Shown piece after piece: positions 36,247-45,298 of a DNA stretch of 64,000 bases; position 1 is the stretch's first letter; each line of letters begins with the position of its first letter. The notes below the pieces were generated by a model, which ran no database searches, was not told the origin of the DNA, and saw only the letters and a list, made by a program, of their open reading frames with translations. A program made the position numbers and the translations under genes. Origin of the DNA: Gammaproteobacteria bacterium (GTDB lineage Bacteria > Pseudomonadota > Gammaproteobacteria > Pseudomonadales > Azotimanducaceae). The stretch covers positions 62,001 through 126,000 of the forward strand of contig VXNY01000014.1 of NCBI GenBank assembly GCA_009840305.1, given 5' to 3'.

Positions 36247-36747
36247 ATGAGTCTAGTAGCTATTTTGATGGGATCTAGATCGGATTGGCCGAAGATACGT
36301 AGTGCGACTTCAGTGTTGCGAGAATTCGGCGTTCCCTTTGAAGTCAAAGTTACTTCTGCGCATCGTACTCCCAAACAGACCGCTGAGTATGTCGCCACAG
36401 CAGAAGAAGATGGCTGTCAGGTATTCATCTGTGCGGCTGGTGTCGCAGCTCATCTAGCCGGTGCAGTCGCGGCACACACGACTAAACCAGTGATTGGGAT
36501 CCCAGTAGACGGTGGCCCCTTGAACGGGTTCGATGCTTTGTTATCCACAGTACAAATGCCTGGAGGTGTTCCAGTTGCTACTGTTGCGATCGGATCCGCA
36601 GGCGCAAAGAACGCGGGTTATTTAGCCGTACAAATTTTAGCGCTGACAGACGCGATGCTCGCGCAGAAACTTCAAGCTGAAAGAGCAACAAACGTAACGA
36701 AAATTGCTGCAGACAATCAAGAGGTTCAACGCGAATTAGAGTCATGA
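36247..36747 (+). CDS. purE: N5-carboxyaminoimidazole ribonucleotide mutase
   Basis: A 166-residue class I PurE from ATG 36247. A longer open frame from 36151 is dismissed because AAGGA lies before this ATG and [14 protein letters not shown] is the family N-terminus. Signature segments are [15 protein letters not shown] with the catalytic His, [10 protein letters not shown] and GIPVDG...[15 protein letters not shown]. It converts N5-CAIR to CAIR in purine synthesis. Its usual partner purK is not adjacent; instead tsaC begins 3 bases later and is probably cotranscribed. In other gammaproteobacteria purE and tsaC are both near the origin. Confidence 0.96.
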   Translation: MSLVAILMGSRSDWPKIRSATSVLREFGVPFEVKVTSAHRTPKQTAEYVATAEEDGCQVFICAAGVAAHLAGAVAAHTTKPVIGIPVDGGPLNGFDALLSTVQMPGGVPVATVAIGSAGAKNAGYLAVQILALTDAMLAQKLQAERATNVTKIAADNQEVQRELES

Positions 36748-36750
36748 CTC

Positions 36751-37299
36751 GTGCCCTCCAGTGAAGTCGAAAAAGCGGTCAAGTTTCTACAACAAGGAGG
36801 AGTAGTCGCACATGCGACTGAAGGCGTATGGGGGCTCGCCTGCGATCCATGGAACGAGACCGCAGTAAACCGGATTCTCACTATTAAAAAACGATCGAAT
36901 GATCTGGGATTTATCGTGATTGGTGCCGACTCGTGCAGTTTCCAAGAAGAGTTGGATGCCGTAGATCCTGAAATACGCCGAAAAGTCGTATCTAGTTGGC
37001 CTGGACATGTAACCTGGATCTTACCCTCACACCGTTTCCCGGATTGGGTTACAGGAAAACGCACGTCTGTGGCAGTGCGCGTACCGGATCACAAACAAGC
37101 GCGAAAACTAGCGATGCTTTTTGGGAAACCGGTTATCTCTACATCGGCAAATATTTCTGGGTCGGAACCCGCGTTGACGATGGAAGAAGTTTGTCAAAAG
37201 TTTGGTGAGTTTCTCGATTTTGTCTTGCCCGGTGAGATCGGCACTGCTGTTGGACCCAGCCGAATTCGCAATGCTGTCTATGACTTCACGATTCGGTGA
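36751..37299 (+). CDS. tsaC: Threonylcarbamoyl-AMP synthase TsaC (YrdC/Sua5 domain)
   Basis: A 182-residue single-domain YrdC protein that makes threonylcarbamoyl-AMP from Thr, bicarbonate and ATP for the t6A37 modification of ANN-decoding tRNAs. Family marks include GGVVAHATEGVWGLACDP near the N-terminus, the KKRSNDLGFIVI Lys-Arg site, SSWPGHVTWIL, and VISTSANISG. It starts at GTG 36751 just after the purE stop. The length fits stand-alone TsaC rather than the longer Sua5. Confidence 0.95.
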   Translation: MPSSEVEKAVKFLQQGGVVAHATEGVWGLACDPWNETAVNRILTIKKRSNDLGFIVIGADSCSFQEELDAVDPEIRRKVVSSWPGHVTWILPSHRFPDWVTGKRTSVAVRVPDHKQARKLAMLFGKPVISTSANISGSEPALTMEEVCQKFGEFLDFVLPGEIGTAVGPSRIRNAVYDFTIR

Positions 37300-37338
37300 G
37301 TGCTTGAGTAACACAGTTCTACATACTCTCTCTTCGCA

Positions 37339-38049
37339 GTGAACAAACTATTCGACACGAAACCTCCGGGAGGCTGGACGATGCTTGCACTAGTGGGTCT
37401 CGCCCTATTAGCTACGATATCGCTTTCTGTGTGGCAACTCACCAAAGGGATTGCAAAGCACCAGGAACGTACAGGCTACATAGCACGGTTGCAGGAAGAA
37501 GCCATTGAGGAAACCGACTATGAGGAACAAGAATCCGCGTATCGGCAGTTACGACTTCGGGGTAGGTACATCGAGGACCGATCCTTCATTGTCGGCTATC
37601 AACGGCACAATCAAGTACCGGGTTACTGGATTGTGACACCATTCCGTACAAACTACGGAAAATTTCTTGTCAATCGTGGCTGGCTCCCAATACAGCAAAG
37701 TTTTCTCGAAATCCCAGAATTTGAGACACCCCACGGTACGGTAGAAATCACGGGCGTGATTTGGACACATAAACACTTTCAATCGGATAGGTCGTACGAC
37801 AAACCTGGTTGGCCAAAACGTGTGAAGAGATTAAATCTCAAAAAAATGGCAGAAATTACTGAAGCGTACGAAGACGAAATACGTTTGCTCGCAGATAACC
37901 CTGGCTCTTTTACACCGATACAATTATTAGTCGAGAATGAGCCAGCAATGCATTGGGGATATGCTTTCCAATGGCTTCTGATCGGTGGGCTCGTGGTCAG
38001 TGCTTACTGGTTTTTCGGTGTTCGAAGAGGCGAAGTGGGGAACAGGTAG
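37339..38049 (+). CDS. SURF1-family cytochrome oxidase assembly protein
   Basis: A 236-residue membrane protein with one hydrophobic helix at each end and a periplasmic domain between, the standard SURF1 topology. Family motifs are LSVWQLTKGI near the N-terminus, YQRHNQVPGYWIVTPF, VNRGWLP and the C-terminal HWGYAFQW. It helps insert haem a into cytochrome c oxidase. The start is a GTG at 37339. The SCO1-like copper chaperone follows 1 base later, giving a two-gene oxidase assembly unit, although no oxidase subunit genes are in the window. Confidence 0.92.
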   Translation: MNKLFDTKPPGGWTMLALVGLALLATISLSVWQLTKGIAKHQERTGYIARLQEEAIEETDYEEQESAYRQLRLRGRYIEDRSFIVGYQRHNQVPGYWIVTPFRTNYGKFLVNRGWLPIQQSFLEIPEFETPHGTVEITGVIWTHKHFQSDRSYDKPGWPKRVKRLNLKKMAEITEAYEDEIRLLADNPGSFTPIQLLVENEPAMHWGYAFQWLLIGGLVVSAYWFFGVRRGEVGNR

Positions 38050-38050
38050 A

Positions 38051-38695
38051 GTGAAAGAGTATCAGGCATTCGTATTTTTCGCTGGGGTGATGCTAGCGCT
38101 TGGCGGGTTGTTCTGGTTTGGACACGTGAATAAAGATCGACCGTTAGATACCGAACAACTTAAAGCGCTCGGGTTTGTACAACTACCATCTCCGCGTGAG
38201 TTAGCAGGCATAGATCTCTTGACCCAATCAGGCGAACTGTTTGATGGGTCGCAATTAAAGGGAAAATGGACGTACGCGTTTTTTGGATATACCAACTGTC
38301 CAGATATCTGTCCAGTATATATGAATATCTTAGAACGTACCGTCGATAGATTTGAGGACGCGTTTACCACGGAAGAGTTTGCGTTGTTTCAAGTTGTCTT
38401 TGTTTCCGTGGATCCAACTCGCGATGGAGTTGAAGAGGTTCGCGAGTTTGTCGCGAGGTATTCAGATTCGTTTTTAGGAGTTACTGGATCGGAGACGAAG
38501 ATCAAAGACTTTGCCACGCAGGTTGGTGTTGGCTACGAACGCATTCCATCCACGTCTGAGTTGCAATACCTTGTCGAGCACCAGGGTCACCTAGTGGTTT
38601 TTGATCCGAGTGGGAACTGTATTGGTTACATTAAGGAACCGTTCGACACGGTGCAACTGACTAAACTCTTTCAACACCTGACCAAACACGGCTAG
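38051..38695 (+). CDS. SCO1/SenC-type copper chaperone
   Basis: About 214 residues from GTG 38051, one base after the SURF1 stop. A longer frame from 37985 would overlap SURF1 by 65 bases and is unlikely. It has an N-terminal membrane anchor, then a thioredoxin fold with the copper-binding CPDIC (C-x3-C) in NCPDICPVYM and the distal His in EHQGHLVVFDP. It delivers copper to the CuA site of cytochrome oxidase. It functions with SURF1 in oxidase maturation. Confidence 0.92.
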   Translation: MKEYQAFVFFAGVMLALGGLFWFGHVNKDRPLDTEQLKALGFVQLPSPRELAGIDLLTQSGELFDGSQLKGKWTYAFFGYTNCPDICPVYMNILERTVDRFEDAFTTEEFALFQVVFVSVDPTRDGVEEVREFVARYSDSFLGVTGSETKIKDFATQVGVGYERIPSTSELQYLVEHQGHLVVFDPSGNCIGYIKEPFDTVQLTKLFQHLTKHG

Positions 38696-38752
38696 CTTAC
38701 CTATTGGACGAGAGAGTCACAGACGAGTATTCGGAGAACTGGTTAGTTCAGC

Positions 38753-39736
38753 TCAGATGGATGTAACTAGTTGGTGAATCTGAAAGGGATGCATAAGATG
38801 CGTGCGGGTTATTTCAGCAAATTCCTCCGGGTCTTTACGCGGAAATCCATCCGGTAGGTCGTCTCGAACTGCGACTGTAAGCCTCGATAACCAAAAGCAA
38901 ATAGCGGCGTACAACAAAAAGTGCGGGAAACTCCAGTATTCCGTTTGTTTGAGCTTCCTTATCGAGTTGTACTCGCGTACTAAGGTAAACGTCTTTTCAC
39001 GATCCAAGCTGCCGTTCTCAGTACACCAATCATTGGTTGCAATGGCTAAGTCAAACAACCAATAGCCATATCCTGCGTGATGAAAATCCAAAACGCCACA
39101 CAATCCATGCTCATTAAACAGTACATTGTCTCTGAACAGGTCGCCATGAATGATACCCTGCGGCATCGCTTTAATTTCGTTGCGATCTAACATTGAATCC
39201 ACCAGATTGATAGACCGATGGAGAATTCTAGAATCCTCTTTAGACAAGGTGTTTTGACATTCTGTAGCGACTTTTTTAATCCACTCTAATTTGCGTTCGT
39301 AAGCAGTATCGATCGCTAAAGGTTCTAGGATTAAATGCAACCGCGCTAAGAAACGCCCAATAGCCGCACAGTGCTGCGTCGTTGGATAGATCACATGATT
39401 CCCTGGTAGACGTTCGCAAATGAGCATTTCTCGACCTTGGTGATTGATCGTCGTAGATCCTTTGTTTGTACTAACCAGCTGGGGCACAGGTAGGCCGCGT
39501 TCAGAGCAACGCTCCAACGCAGCCAACACTAGTGATCGATTATCCGTTTCGCGCTCAAGTACTGTAAGAACGTACTCAGTGCGATCCGGTCCAGAATCGT
39601 CCTGTTGAATGCTCAGAAAATAGTTGGAATTCTCAATTCCGTGAGTGGTTTCACGAAAGGTTTCAACTGCGCCTAAACCATATTGATCAAGAATCTGGTC
39701 GATATCGGACCGATGGAGTTCGGTGATTACTGCCAC
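38753..39736 (-). CDS. thrB: Homoserine kinase, ThrB (aminoglycoside-phosphotransferase fold)
   Basis: A 327-residue kinase of the type II homoserine kinase group, as in Pseudomonas, rather than the GHMP-type ThrB of E. coli. The catalytic loop is HGDLFRDNVLF, and the metal-binding Asp follows in GVLDFHHAGYG. An N-terminal THGIENSNYFL loop binds ATP. It phosphorylates homoserine for threonine synthesis. The gene lies 12 bases after the DUF2782 gene on the same strand. The pair is divergent from polA, the conserved Pseudomonas-type arrangement. Confidence 0.94.
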   Translation of the reverse strand: MAVITELHRSDIDQILDQYGLGAVETFRETTHGIENSNYFLSIQQDDSGPDRTEYVLTVLERETDNRSLVLAALERCSERGLPVPQLVSTNKGSTTINHQGREMLICERLPGNHVIYPTTQHCAAIGRFLARLHLILEPLAIDTAYERKLEWIKKVATECQNTLSKEDSRILHRSINLVDSMLDRNEIKAMPQGIIHGDLFRDNVLFNEHGLCGVLDFHHAGYGYWLFDLAIATNDWCTENGSLDREKTFTLVREYNSIRKLKQTEYWSFPHFLLYAAICFWLSRLTVAVRDDLPDGFPRKDPEEFAEITRTHLMHPFQIHQLVTSI

Positions 39737-39748
39737 GGAGGACCGCTG

Positions 39749-40051
39749 TTAGAATCGCTTGAGAATCCATTTTGGGACTAATTTTTCAGCTCGTTCTAGG
39801 TCTCCAAAATGCTTTGACGGGTCCTCCGGTACAAGGTAGTAAGGTTTACCTCTTTTCGGTACGACTTTGATCATCACCAGCCGTCCATTGTGCCGGAATT
39901 CGTGGATGGACTTTTTTTCAGACTCGACTAACACCACGTCCGGCCCCTTAACCTTTTTCTCCTCAGGTTCTTTTTCGTCGTCAGCAACAAGAGTCCCAGA
40001 ACAGAACAGTAATATAACGCCAATACTTAGAAAACTAGTCAGTACTTTCAT
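39749..40051 (-). CDS. Small secreted DUF2782-family protein
   Basis: A 100-residue protein with a signal peptide (about residues 1-23) and a highly charged lysine/glutamate-rich start to the mature part. The conserved pattern IHEFRHNGRLVMIKVVPKRGKPYYLV and a C-terminal LVPKWILKRF mark the DUF2782 family, which is typically encoded between thrB and polA. The function is unknown. It is cotranscribed with thrB (12-base gap), and the divergent polA start lies 39 bases away. Confidence 0.88.
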   Translation of the reverse strand: MKVLTSFLSIGVILLFCSGTLVADDEKEPEEKKVKGPDVVLVESEKKSIHEFRHNGRLVMIKVVPKRGKPYYLVPEDPSKHFGDLERAEKLVPKWILKRF

Positions 40052-40090
40052 GTATCACCTCTACTCCATATAGACCAAGGAAAGCTAGAC

Positions 40091-42784
40091 ATGTCCGGTT
40101 CCCAGCCACTAATTCTCGTAGATGGCTCACACTATCTTTATCGAGCCTTCTACGCCATGCCCAATCTACAGACTTCAAAGGGTCAACCGACTGGTGCGAT
40201 CCGCGGCGTGGTGAATATGTTGCTAAATCTTATGCACGAGTATACCCAAGCTCCTATCGCAGTGATATTCGATACGGCAAAACCTACCTTCCGGCACAAC
40301 ATGTACAAGGAATATAAAGCTACGAGACCTCCGATGCAGGACGAAATGGTGCAACAAATCGATCTAACGTACGAAGCGATTCGTAAGCTAGGTTTGTCGG
40401 TACTCATGCAAGATGGATTTGAAGCCGATGACATCATCGGGACCTTAGCTCGTCGTGCTGAAGACAGTGGTCATAAAGTATTGATTATTTCGTCGGACAA
40501 AGATTTAGCGCAACTTGTAAACGACAATATCGTGCTACTCGATTCGATGTTTGACCGATCTCTAGATCGCAAAGGCGTGATTGAAAAGTTTGCAGTAACG
40601 CCAGAGCAAATTATTGACTTTTTAACGCTGACTGGGGACTCTTCGGACAATATCCCAGGCGTAGACAAAGTCGGTCCAAAAACGGCGGCGAAATGGCTAG
40701 GCGAGTACGGCTCGCTTGACAACATTCTCGAACATAAGGATCAAATCAAAGGAAAGATCGGTGAGAATTTACGCGCAGCAGTTGCACATCTCGACCTGTC
40801 GCGAGCGCTGGTGCGAATTAAGTGCGATGTCGAGCTAGGCATTGAACTCGAAGACCTCGCGCGCAAGCCTTTAGACACCGAAACGCTAACCGACATGTTT
40901 GAAGAGCTGGAATTTCGCACGCTCGTACGACGTTTGAAGGAGTTGGACGGAACTGCAACTTCGAAAGGTTTGGGGTCCTCCTATGAGATCATCACTGACC
41001 AGTTCACGTTGAATACTTGGGTAGACCGCATCCGTCAGCACCGTCAAATCGTACTGGAGACGCGAACTCACCGTACGAAAAATTCCGCCGCTGGTGGCTT
41101 TACGGGAATTGCCATGGCAACCGACGAGCATCGTGCTGCATATATTCCGATAACACACAAAGATTCCGAATTCCGGCAGCTCAATGCAGAGACCGTACTT
41201 ACAGCACTAAAGCCAGTACTTGAAGACACGAACATCGTGAAGATTGGTAATGGACTCAAATCGACGGTGAAATGCTTGCTGGCTTCCGGAATCGAATTGA
41301 AGGGCGAGATGTGGGATACGGCCCTCATGTCCTACGTGTTGAACAGTTCTGCGCCGGGTGGTCATTACTCTTCAGCCCTCTCTTCTAGACATCTACAGCA
41401 TACCACCATCGACGCAAAAACGCTCGTAGGAAGTGGTGTAAATCAAATTCCTCTTGAAGAAGCACCCATACCCGAAACGGCCGCATATATAGGCGAACTA
41501 GTAACAGTAAACGTGCGGGTATTTCCCATACTACGAAAACAGCTAGAAGCTCTGACGAAGTGTTCGTTCGTGTATACGAATATCGAATGCCCGTTGTTGA
41601 CCGCGCTAGCACGTATTGAAAATAACGGCGTACGTCTCATCCGCGAACCGATAGATCAGTTAAGTGAAGAATTGAAGTCTCGCGCCGAAAAACTTACCGC
41701 TAAAGCCTACGAGCTAGCGGGGCGACCCTTTGGTTTGAATTCACCAAAACAACTTCAAGAAGTGTTATATGACGAACTGAGTCTGACTGCTCCGCGAAAG
41801 ACTCGTACCGGAACGCGTTCTACCTCCGAAGAGATTCTTCGCGACTTAAGATCCGAGCACGAACTACCGGGAGTAGTGTTGGAGTACCGAGCGGCAACCA
41901 AATTGAAGTCGACCTACACGGACCAACTAGGGAATTACATTCATCCAACATCGGGTCGAGTACACACGACATACGATCAAACAAATGCTATTACAGGTCG
42001 TTTAGCGTCAGCCGGGCCCAATTTACAGAACATTCCCATCCGAACTGCGGACGGACGGCGACTACGCGAAGCATTTGTTGCAAAAGAAGGCTCAGTGTTG
42101 CTCGCTGCTGACTATTCGCAAATTGAATTGCGGATTATGGCGCACTTATCAGGAGACCACGGGTTGCAAGAAGCATTTCAGGCAGAACTTGATATCCATC
42201 GTGCGACGGCGAGCGAAATGTTTGGTGTGTCTTATGACGCGGTAACGGACGAAATGCGTCGCCAAGCGAAGGGTATCAATTTCGGTTTGATCTACGGGAT
42301 GGGGGTGTTCGGTCTCGCGCAGCATCTTGGAATCGATCGAAGCATCGCTAAGAAATTCATCGAGAACTACTTTGAACACTACCCCGGGGTACTACGATAC
42401 ATGGACACGACTAAAGAGAGTGCGAGGGAGCATGGTTTTGTGGAGACGTTGTTTGGCCGTCGAATTTATCTAGACGACATTCAAAGTAGTACCGCCGCGC
42501 GGCGTGCGTACGCGGAACGCGTCTCGATTAATGCACCAATGCAAGGTACCGCGGCAGACATCATCAAGCTCGCGACGGTCGCGATCGACGAATTTCTTGC
42601 CGAATCGACACTAGACGCTAGGATGGTACTGCATGTACACGACGAGATCGTCTTTGAAGTTTCTGCATCCCAAACCGAGAATCTACAACAATCGATTGTG
42701 CCGGTCATGCAAGAGGTCGCGGAGTTAGACGTCGAGCTCGTTGTTGACGTGGGAGTCGGAGCAAATTGGCGGGAAGCTCACTAG
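40091..42784 (+). CDS. polA: DNA polymerase I with degenerate proofreading domain
   Basis: An 897-residue protein with the three PolA regions. The 5'-nuclease (about 1-290) has LILVDGSHYLYRAF and DGFEADDIIG. The polymerase (about 500-897) has motif A ADYSQIELRIMAH, motif B RRQAKGINFGLIYG and motif C HVHDEIVFE. The middle 3'-5' exonuclease fold keeps its length, but all four metal ligands of E. coli PolA appear replaced: D355 by Glu323, E357 by Arg325, D424 by Thr392 and D501 by Ile467. Proofreading is probably absent, as in the Thermus enzyme. Nick translation and Okazaki fragment processing should remain. Its last 4 bases overlap convergent engB. Confidence 0.96.
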   Translation: MSGSQPLILVDGSHYLYRAFYAMPNLQTSKGQPTGAIRGVVNMLLNLMHEYTQAPIAVIFDTAKPTFRHNMYKEYKATRPPMQDEMVQQIDLTYEAIRKLGLSVLMQDGFEADDIIGTLARRAEDSGHKVLIISSDKDLAQLVNDNIVLLDSMFDRSLDRKGVIEKFAVTPEQIIDFLTLTGDSSDNIPGVDKVGPKTAAKWLGEYGSLDNILEHKDQIKGKIGENLRAAVAHLDLSRALVRIKCDVELGIELEDLARKPLDTETLTDMFEELEFRTLVRRLKELDGTATSKGLGSSYEIITDQFTLNTWVDRIRQHRQIVLETRTHRTKNSAAGGFTGIAMATDEHRAAYIPITHKDSEFRQLNAETVLTALKPVLEDTNIVKIGNGLKSTVKCLLASGIELKGEMWDTALMSYVLNSSAPGGHYSSALSSRHLQHTTIDAKTLVGSGVNQIPLEEAPIPETAAYIGELVTVNVRVFPILRKQLEALTKCSFVYTNIECPLLTALARIENNGVRLIREPIDQLSEELKSRAEKLTAKAYELAGRPFGLNSPKQLQEVLYDELSLTAPRKTRTGTRSTSEEILRDLRSEHELPGVVLEYRAATKLKSTYTDQLGNYIHPTSGRVHTTYDQTNAITGRLASAGPNLQNIPIRTADGRRLREAFVAKEGSVLLAADYSQIELRIMAHLSGDHGLQEAFQAELDIHRATASEMFGVSYDAVTDEMRRQAKGINFGLIYGMGVFGLAQHLGIDRSIAKKFIENYFEHYPGVLRYMDTTKESAREHGFVETLFGRRIYLDDIQSSTAARRAYAERVSINAPMQGTAADIIKLATVAIDEFLAESTLDARMVLHVHDEIVFEVSASQTENLQQSIVPVMQEVAELDVELVVDVGVGANWREAH

Positions 42785-43386
42785 GTCGCGGCTAGATCAA
42801 ACCAATCGTAGATTTTTTGCAGAACCGCTTCAGTACCCTTACCAGATTTCGCGGAGAACAAAACGACATCGGCCAACTGGTAGTCTCCTAGTATTTCTTG
42901 TACCGCGCGCAAACAAGCGGTACGTTCGCGTTGCTTCGCTTTGTCGACTTTGTTCAACAAAATTAGTAGCGGTAATTGACTTTCTCGGCACCAAGCAAGC
43001 ATCTTAAGATCGAGGGGCTGAGGAGGGTGTCTGGAGTCGACGATTAGGACTAGTCCGATTAAATTTGACCTGTCTTTGAGGTACTGGTCGACCGCGTGTC
43101 CCCACTCAACCTGTTTTTGTTTACTGACCCTTGCGTATCCATATCCGGGAAGATCGACTAGGCGACCATGGTACGACGTACGAAAGAAGTTAATTAGTTG
43201 TGTTCGCCCCGGAGTTTTACTAACCCGTGCTAAAGACCTAGTACCTGTGACCCTATTAAGACAGCTTGACTTTCCCGAATTCGAACGCCCTATAAAAGCA
43301 ATCTCGGGGATTGAATCCTGCGGGCAATCAACAAGACTTGACGCACTCGTGAGAAACTCTGCTGATATGCGGGATGTGTCGTTCAA
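42781..43386 (-). CDS. engB: Ribosome biogenesis GTPase EngB/YihA
   Basis: A 201-residue TrmE-Era-like GTPase with G1 GRSNSGKSS, G2 TPGRTQLINFF, G3 DLPGYGYA and G4 LNKVDK. It is essential for 50S assembly in many bacteria. It overlaps the end of polA by 4 bases, convergently. The polA/engB neighbourhood with cytochrome c4 and dsbA next is conserved in gammaproteobacteria such as Pseudomonas and sits near the origin. Start 43386 is an ATG. Confidence 0.95.
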   Translation of the reverse strand: MNDTSRISAEFLTSASSLVDCPQDSIPEIAFIGRSNSGKSSCLNRVTGTRSLARVSKTPGRTQLINFFRTSYHGRLVDLPGYGYARVSKQKQVEWGHAVDQYLKDRSNLIGLVLIVDSRHPPQPLDLKMLAWCRESQLPLLILLNKVDKAKQRERTACLRAVQEILGDYQLADVVLFSAKSGKGTEAVLQKIYDWFDLAAT

Positions 43387-43624
43387 GTTTCTGTCGCGCT
43401 ACCAATAAAATTTTCAGGGTCAATGTGTTAGTAGTTCAGCATTGTGTTCTCGTATTTAGACGTACGAATCACCAATTCAGGCTAACACACGGAGAATATC
43501 GTTTAGTTACTCATCGAAAACGTTCGAGACTCGCAAGAGTATAGGGAACTTTGTCGTAATGCTAGCGTCAATAATGGAACTAGTGAGATAGTATGACGCG
43601 ATGAATCACTCAGGAGTTGTACAA

Positions 43625-44377
43625 GTGAAAAGTATCTCAATGAAACTGATTTTTGGACTAAGCGCATTAGTCTTGTTGAACGTAGGCGTCGTGTCTGGTG
43701 CAGAGTTTGAAGAAGGTAAGCACTACAAGCTCGTCAAGAACAGCAGCGAGACTCAGGTAGATGAACCGGTCCAAACTGCTGAAGAAGGGACCGATGAAGC
43801 TGTAGAACTTGACACAGTTGAAGGTGAAACTTCAAACAGTGAAATATCCGTCGTAGAGTACTTTTCGTATGGGTGTAATCATTGTTATCGGCTGGAGCTA
43901 TTCATAGATGCTTGGCTAGCAACAAAAGATGAAGATGTGACCTTTTCAAGAGTAGCGGTACCGACGCGAGACGATTGGGTCCCATATGCTCGTGCATATT
44001 ACATTGCGGAAGATTTGGGAATCCTTGAGAAAGTACACTCGCTCATATTTCGGGCGATTTACGTAAATAAGCAACCCATGGGTCAGAAGCGCCTTCTGAA
44101 GCGAATGTTTACCGGGGTCGCGGAGATTGAATCTGAAAAGTTCGAGGAAGTATGGGCGTCAGACAGGATACCGAAGATGGTTCAAAATGCAGCTATTGAG
44201 TTACGAGACCTAGGGGTTGATGCTTCACCGACGATTGTGGTTGCCAAAAAGTATTTAATAACGCCTGAGACCGCAGGAGATTTAGGGTTGATATTTGACG
44301 TGGTCGACTTTTTGGTGGAGAAAATTAAATCGGAACGTAAGATGGAAGATTCCACTGCCGCGAACGAGTCTTCCTGA
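43625..44377 (+). CDS. Thiol:disulphide interchange protein DsbA-like, first copy
   Basis: About 250 residues from GTG 43625, chosen because AGGAG lies 8 bases upstream. An upstream ATG (43601) and a downstream ATG (43640) are possible. A signal peptide (ISMKLIFGLSALVLLNVGVVSG) is followed by a 60-residue acidic insert before the thioredoxin fold; this insert is longer than in E. coli DsbA. The redox site is CNHC in YGCNHCYRLE, and the cis-Pro loop is ASPTIVV. It oxidises periplasmic cysteines. A cytochrome c4 gene and a second DsbA gene follow on the same strand. Confidence 0.88.
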   Translation: MKSISMKLIFGLSALVLLNVGVVSGAEFEEGKHYKLVKNSSETQVDEPVQTAEEGTDEAVELDTVEGETSNSEISVVEYFSYGCNHCYRLELFIDAWLATKDEDVTFSRVAVPTRDDWVPYARAYYIAEDLGILEKVHSLIFRAIYVNKQPMGQKRLLKRMFTGVAEIESEKFEEVWASDRIPKMVQNAAIELRDLGVDASPTIVVAKKYLITPETAGDLGLIFDVVDFLVEKIKSERKMEDSTAANESS

Positions 44378-44531
44378 TAATAATTTGGAGTACGAACGCT
44401 TGCCGCGAGCAGTTAAGAAAAGTTGGGTGTCCCTATAATTTGATATCCTACGTTCACTACGTACATTCGACCTTTGACACACAACCAAATGAAGGTATGT
44501 GTCACCTCTGTATGCGCCTAAGGAGGAAGTG

Positions 44532-45287
44532 TTGCGCAAGCATTCAGGACAATTGATTTATCGTATTTTGCTAGGGCTCGTGGTTTTAGTAATCGCTGCA
44601 CTGATCATTGCCGACTCACACCAGCAAGAAGAGACCACAAGCGATGAAAACGCAGACGCAACCGTCGGCGTTGAGGAGGAAACGCTCGCAGGAGATGATG
44701 CAGTTGCGGAAGAAACAGTCTTTGACCCCGTGAGCGTCGAGGCTGGTGCGCTTATCGCTGATGAGCTTTGTAGTACTTGTCACGGAGACGAAGGCAACAC
44801 GACTACTCCTGCACACGGCAACCTAGCGGGGCAGAATGTGCGTTATCTCTACCAGCAGTTGAAGTTGATCAAGTCGCGTGATCGAATAATAGCGCTTATG
44901 CCGAAAACGCTGGATGATATTGATGACGATGGATTACGCTCACTCGCGATGTTCTACGCCTCTAAACCAGGACTTATCGGTCAAGCAAATCCTGAAACCG
45001 ACTTGGATCTAGGTGAAGCTATTTATCGTGGCGGAATACTTGACAAAGAAATAGCCGCCTGCACGGCTTGTCACGGTCCATTTGGTAACGGAAATTTTCT
45101 AGCTGGTTTTCCTCGAGTGTCGGGTCAAACTGTGGAATACCTCGAAGAGCAATTACGAGCTTATCGTGAGGGCGAACGTACGACGGATGAAGAATATGGC
45201 GGAATGATGCGAGATATTGCTAAGAAACTCACCGATGGAGAAATCTCAGCAGTAGCTAATTACATGACAGGGCTGTACTCACCGTAG
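44532..45287 (+). CDS. Dihaem cytochrome c4-type protein
   Basis: About 251 residues. TTG 44532 is favoured because AGGAGG (44521-44526) is 5 bases upstream; a longer frame begins at 44499. An N-terminal hydrophobic stretch (RILLGLVVLVIAALIIA) is a signal or anchor. An acidic Glu/Asp linker follows, then two cytochrome c domains with haem motifs CSTCH (about residue 79) and CTACH (about residue 178). It carries electrons in the periplasm, likely to oxidase. In Pseudomonas the cc4 gene lies between engB and dsbA, as here. Confidence 0.9.
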   Translation: MRKHSGQLIYRILLGLVVLVIAALIIADSHQQEETTSDENADATVGVEEETLAGDDAVAEETVFDPVSVEAGALIADELCSTCHGDEGNTTTPAHGNLAGQNVRYLYQQLKLIKSRDRIIALMPKTLDDIDDDGLRSLAMFYASKPGLIGQANPETDLDLGEAIYRGGILDKEIAACTACHGPFGNGNFLAGFPRVSGQTVEYLEEQLRAYREGERTTDEEYGGMMRDIAKKLTDGEISAVANYMTGLYSP

Positions 45288-45298
45288 AGGTTTCAAAC

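Noticed and set aside
36541-36550. TTATCCACA, an exact DnaA-box match inside purE
   Set aside because: A single 9-mer is expected by chance in this length. There is no cluster of boxes or AT-rich unwinding region, so no oriC is claimed.
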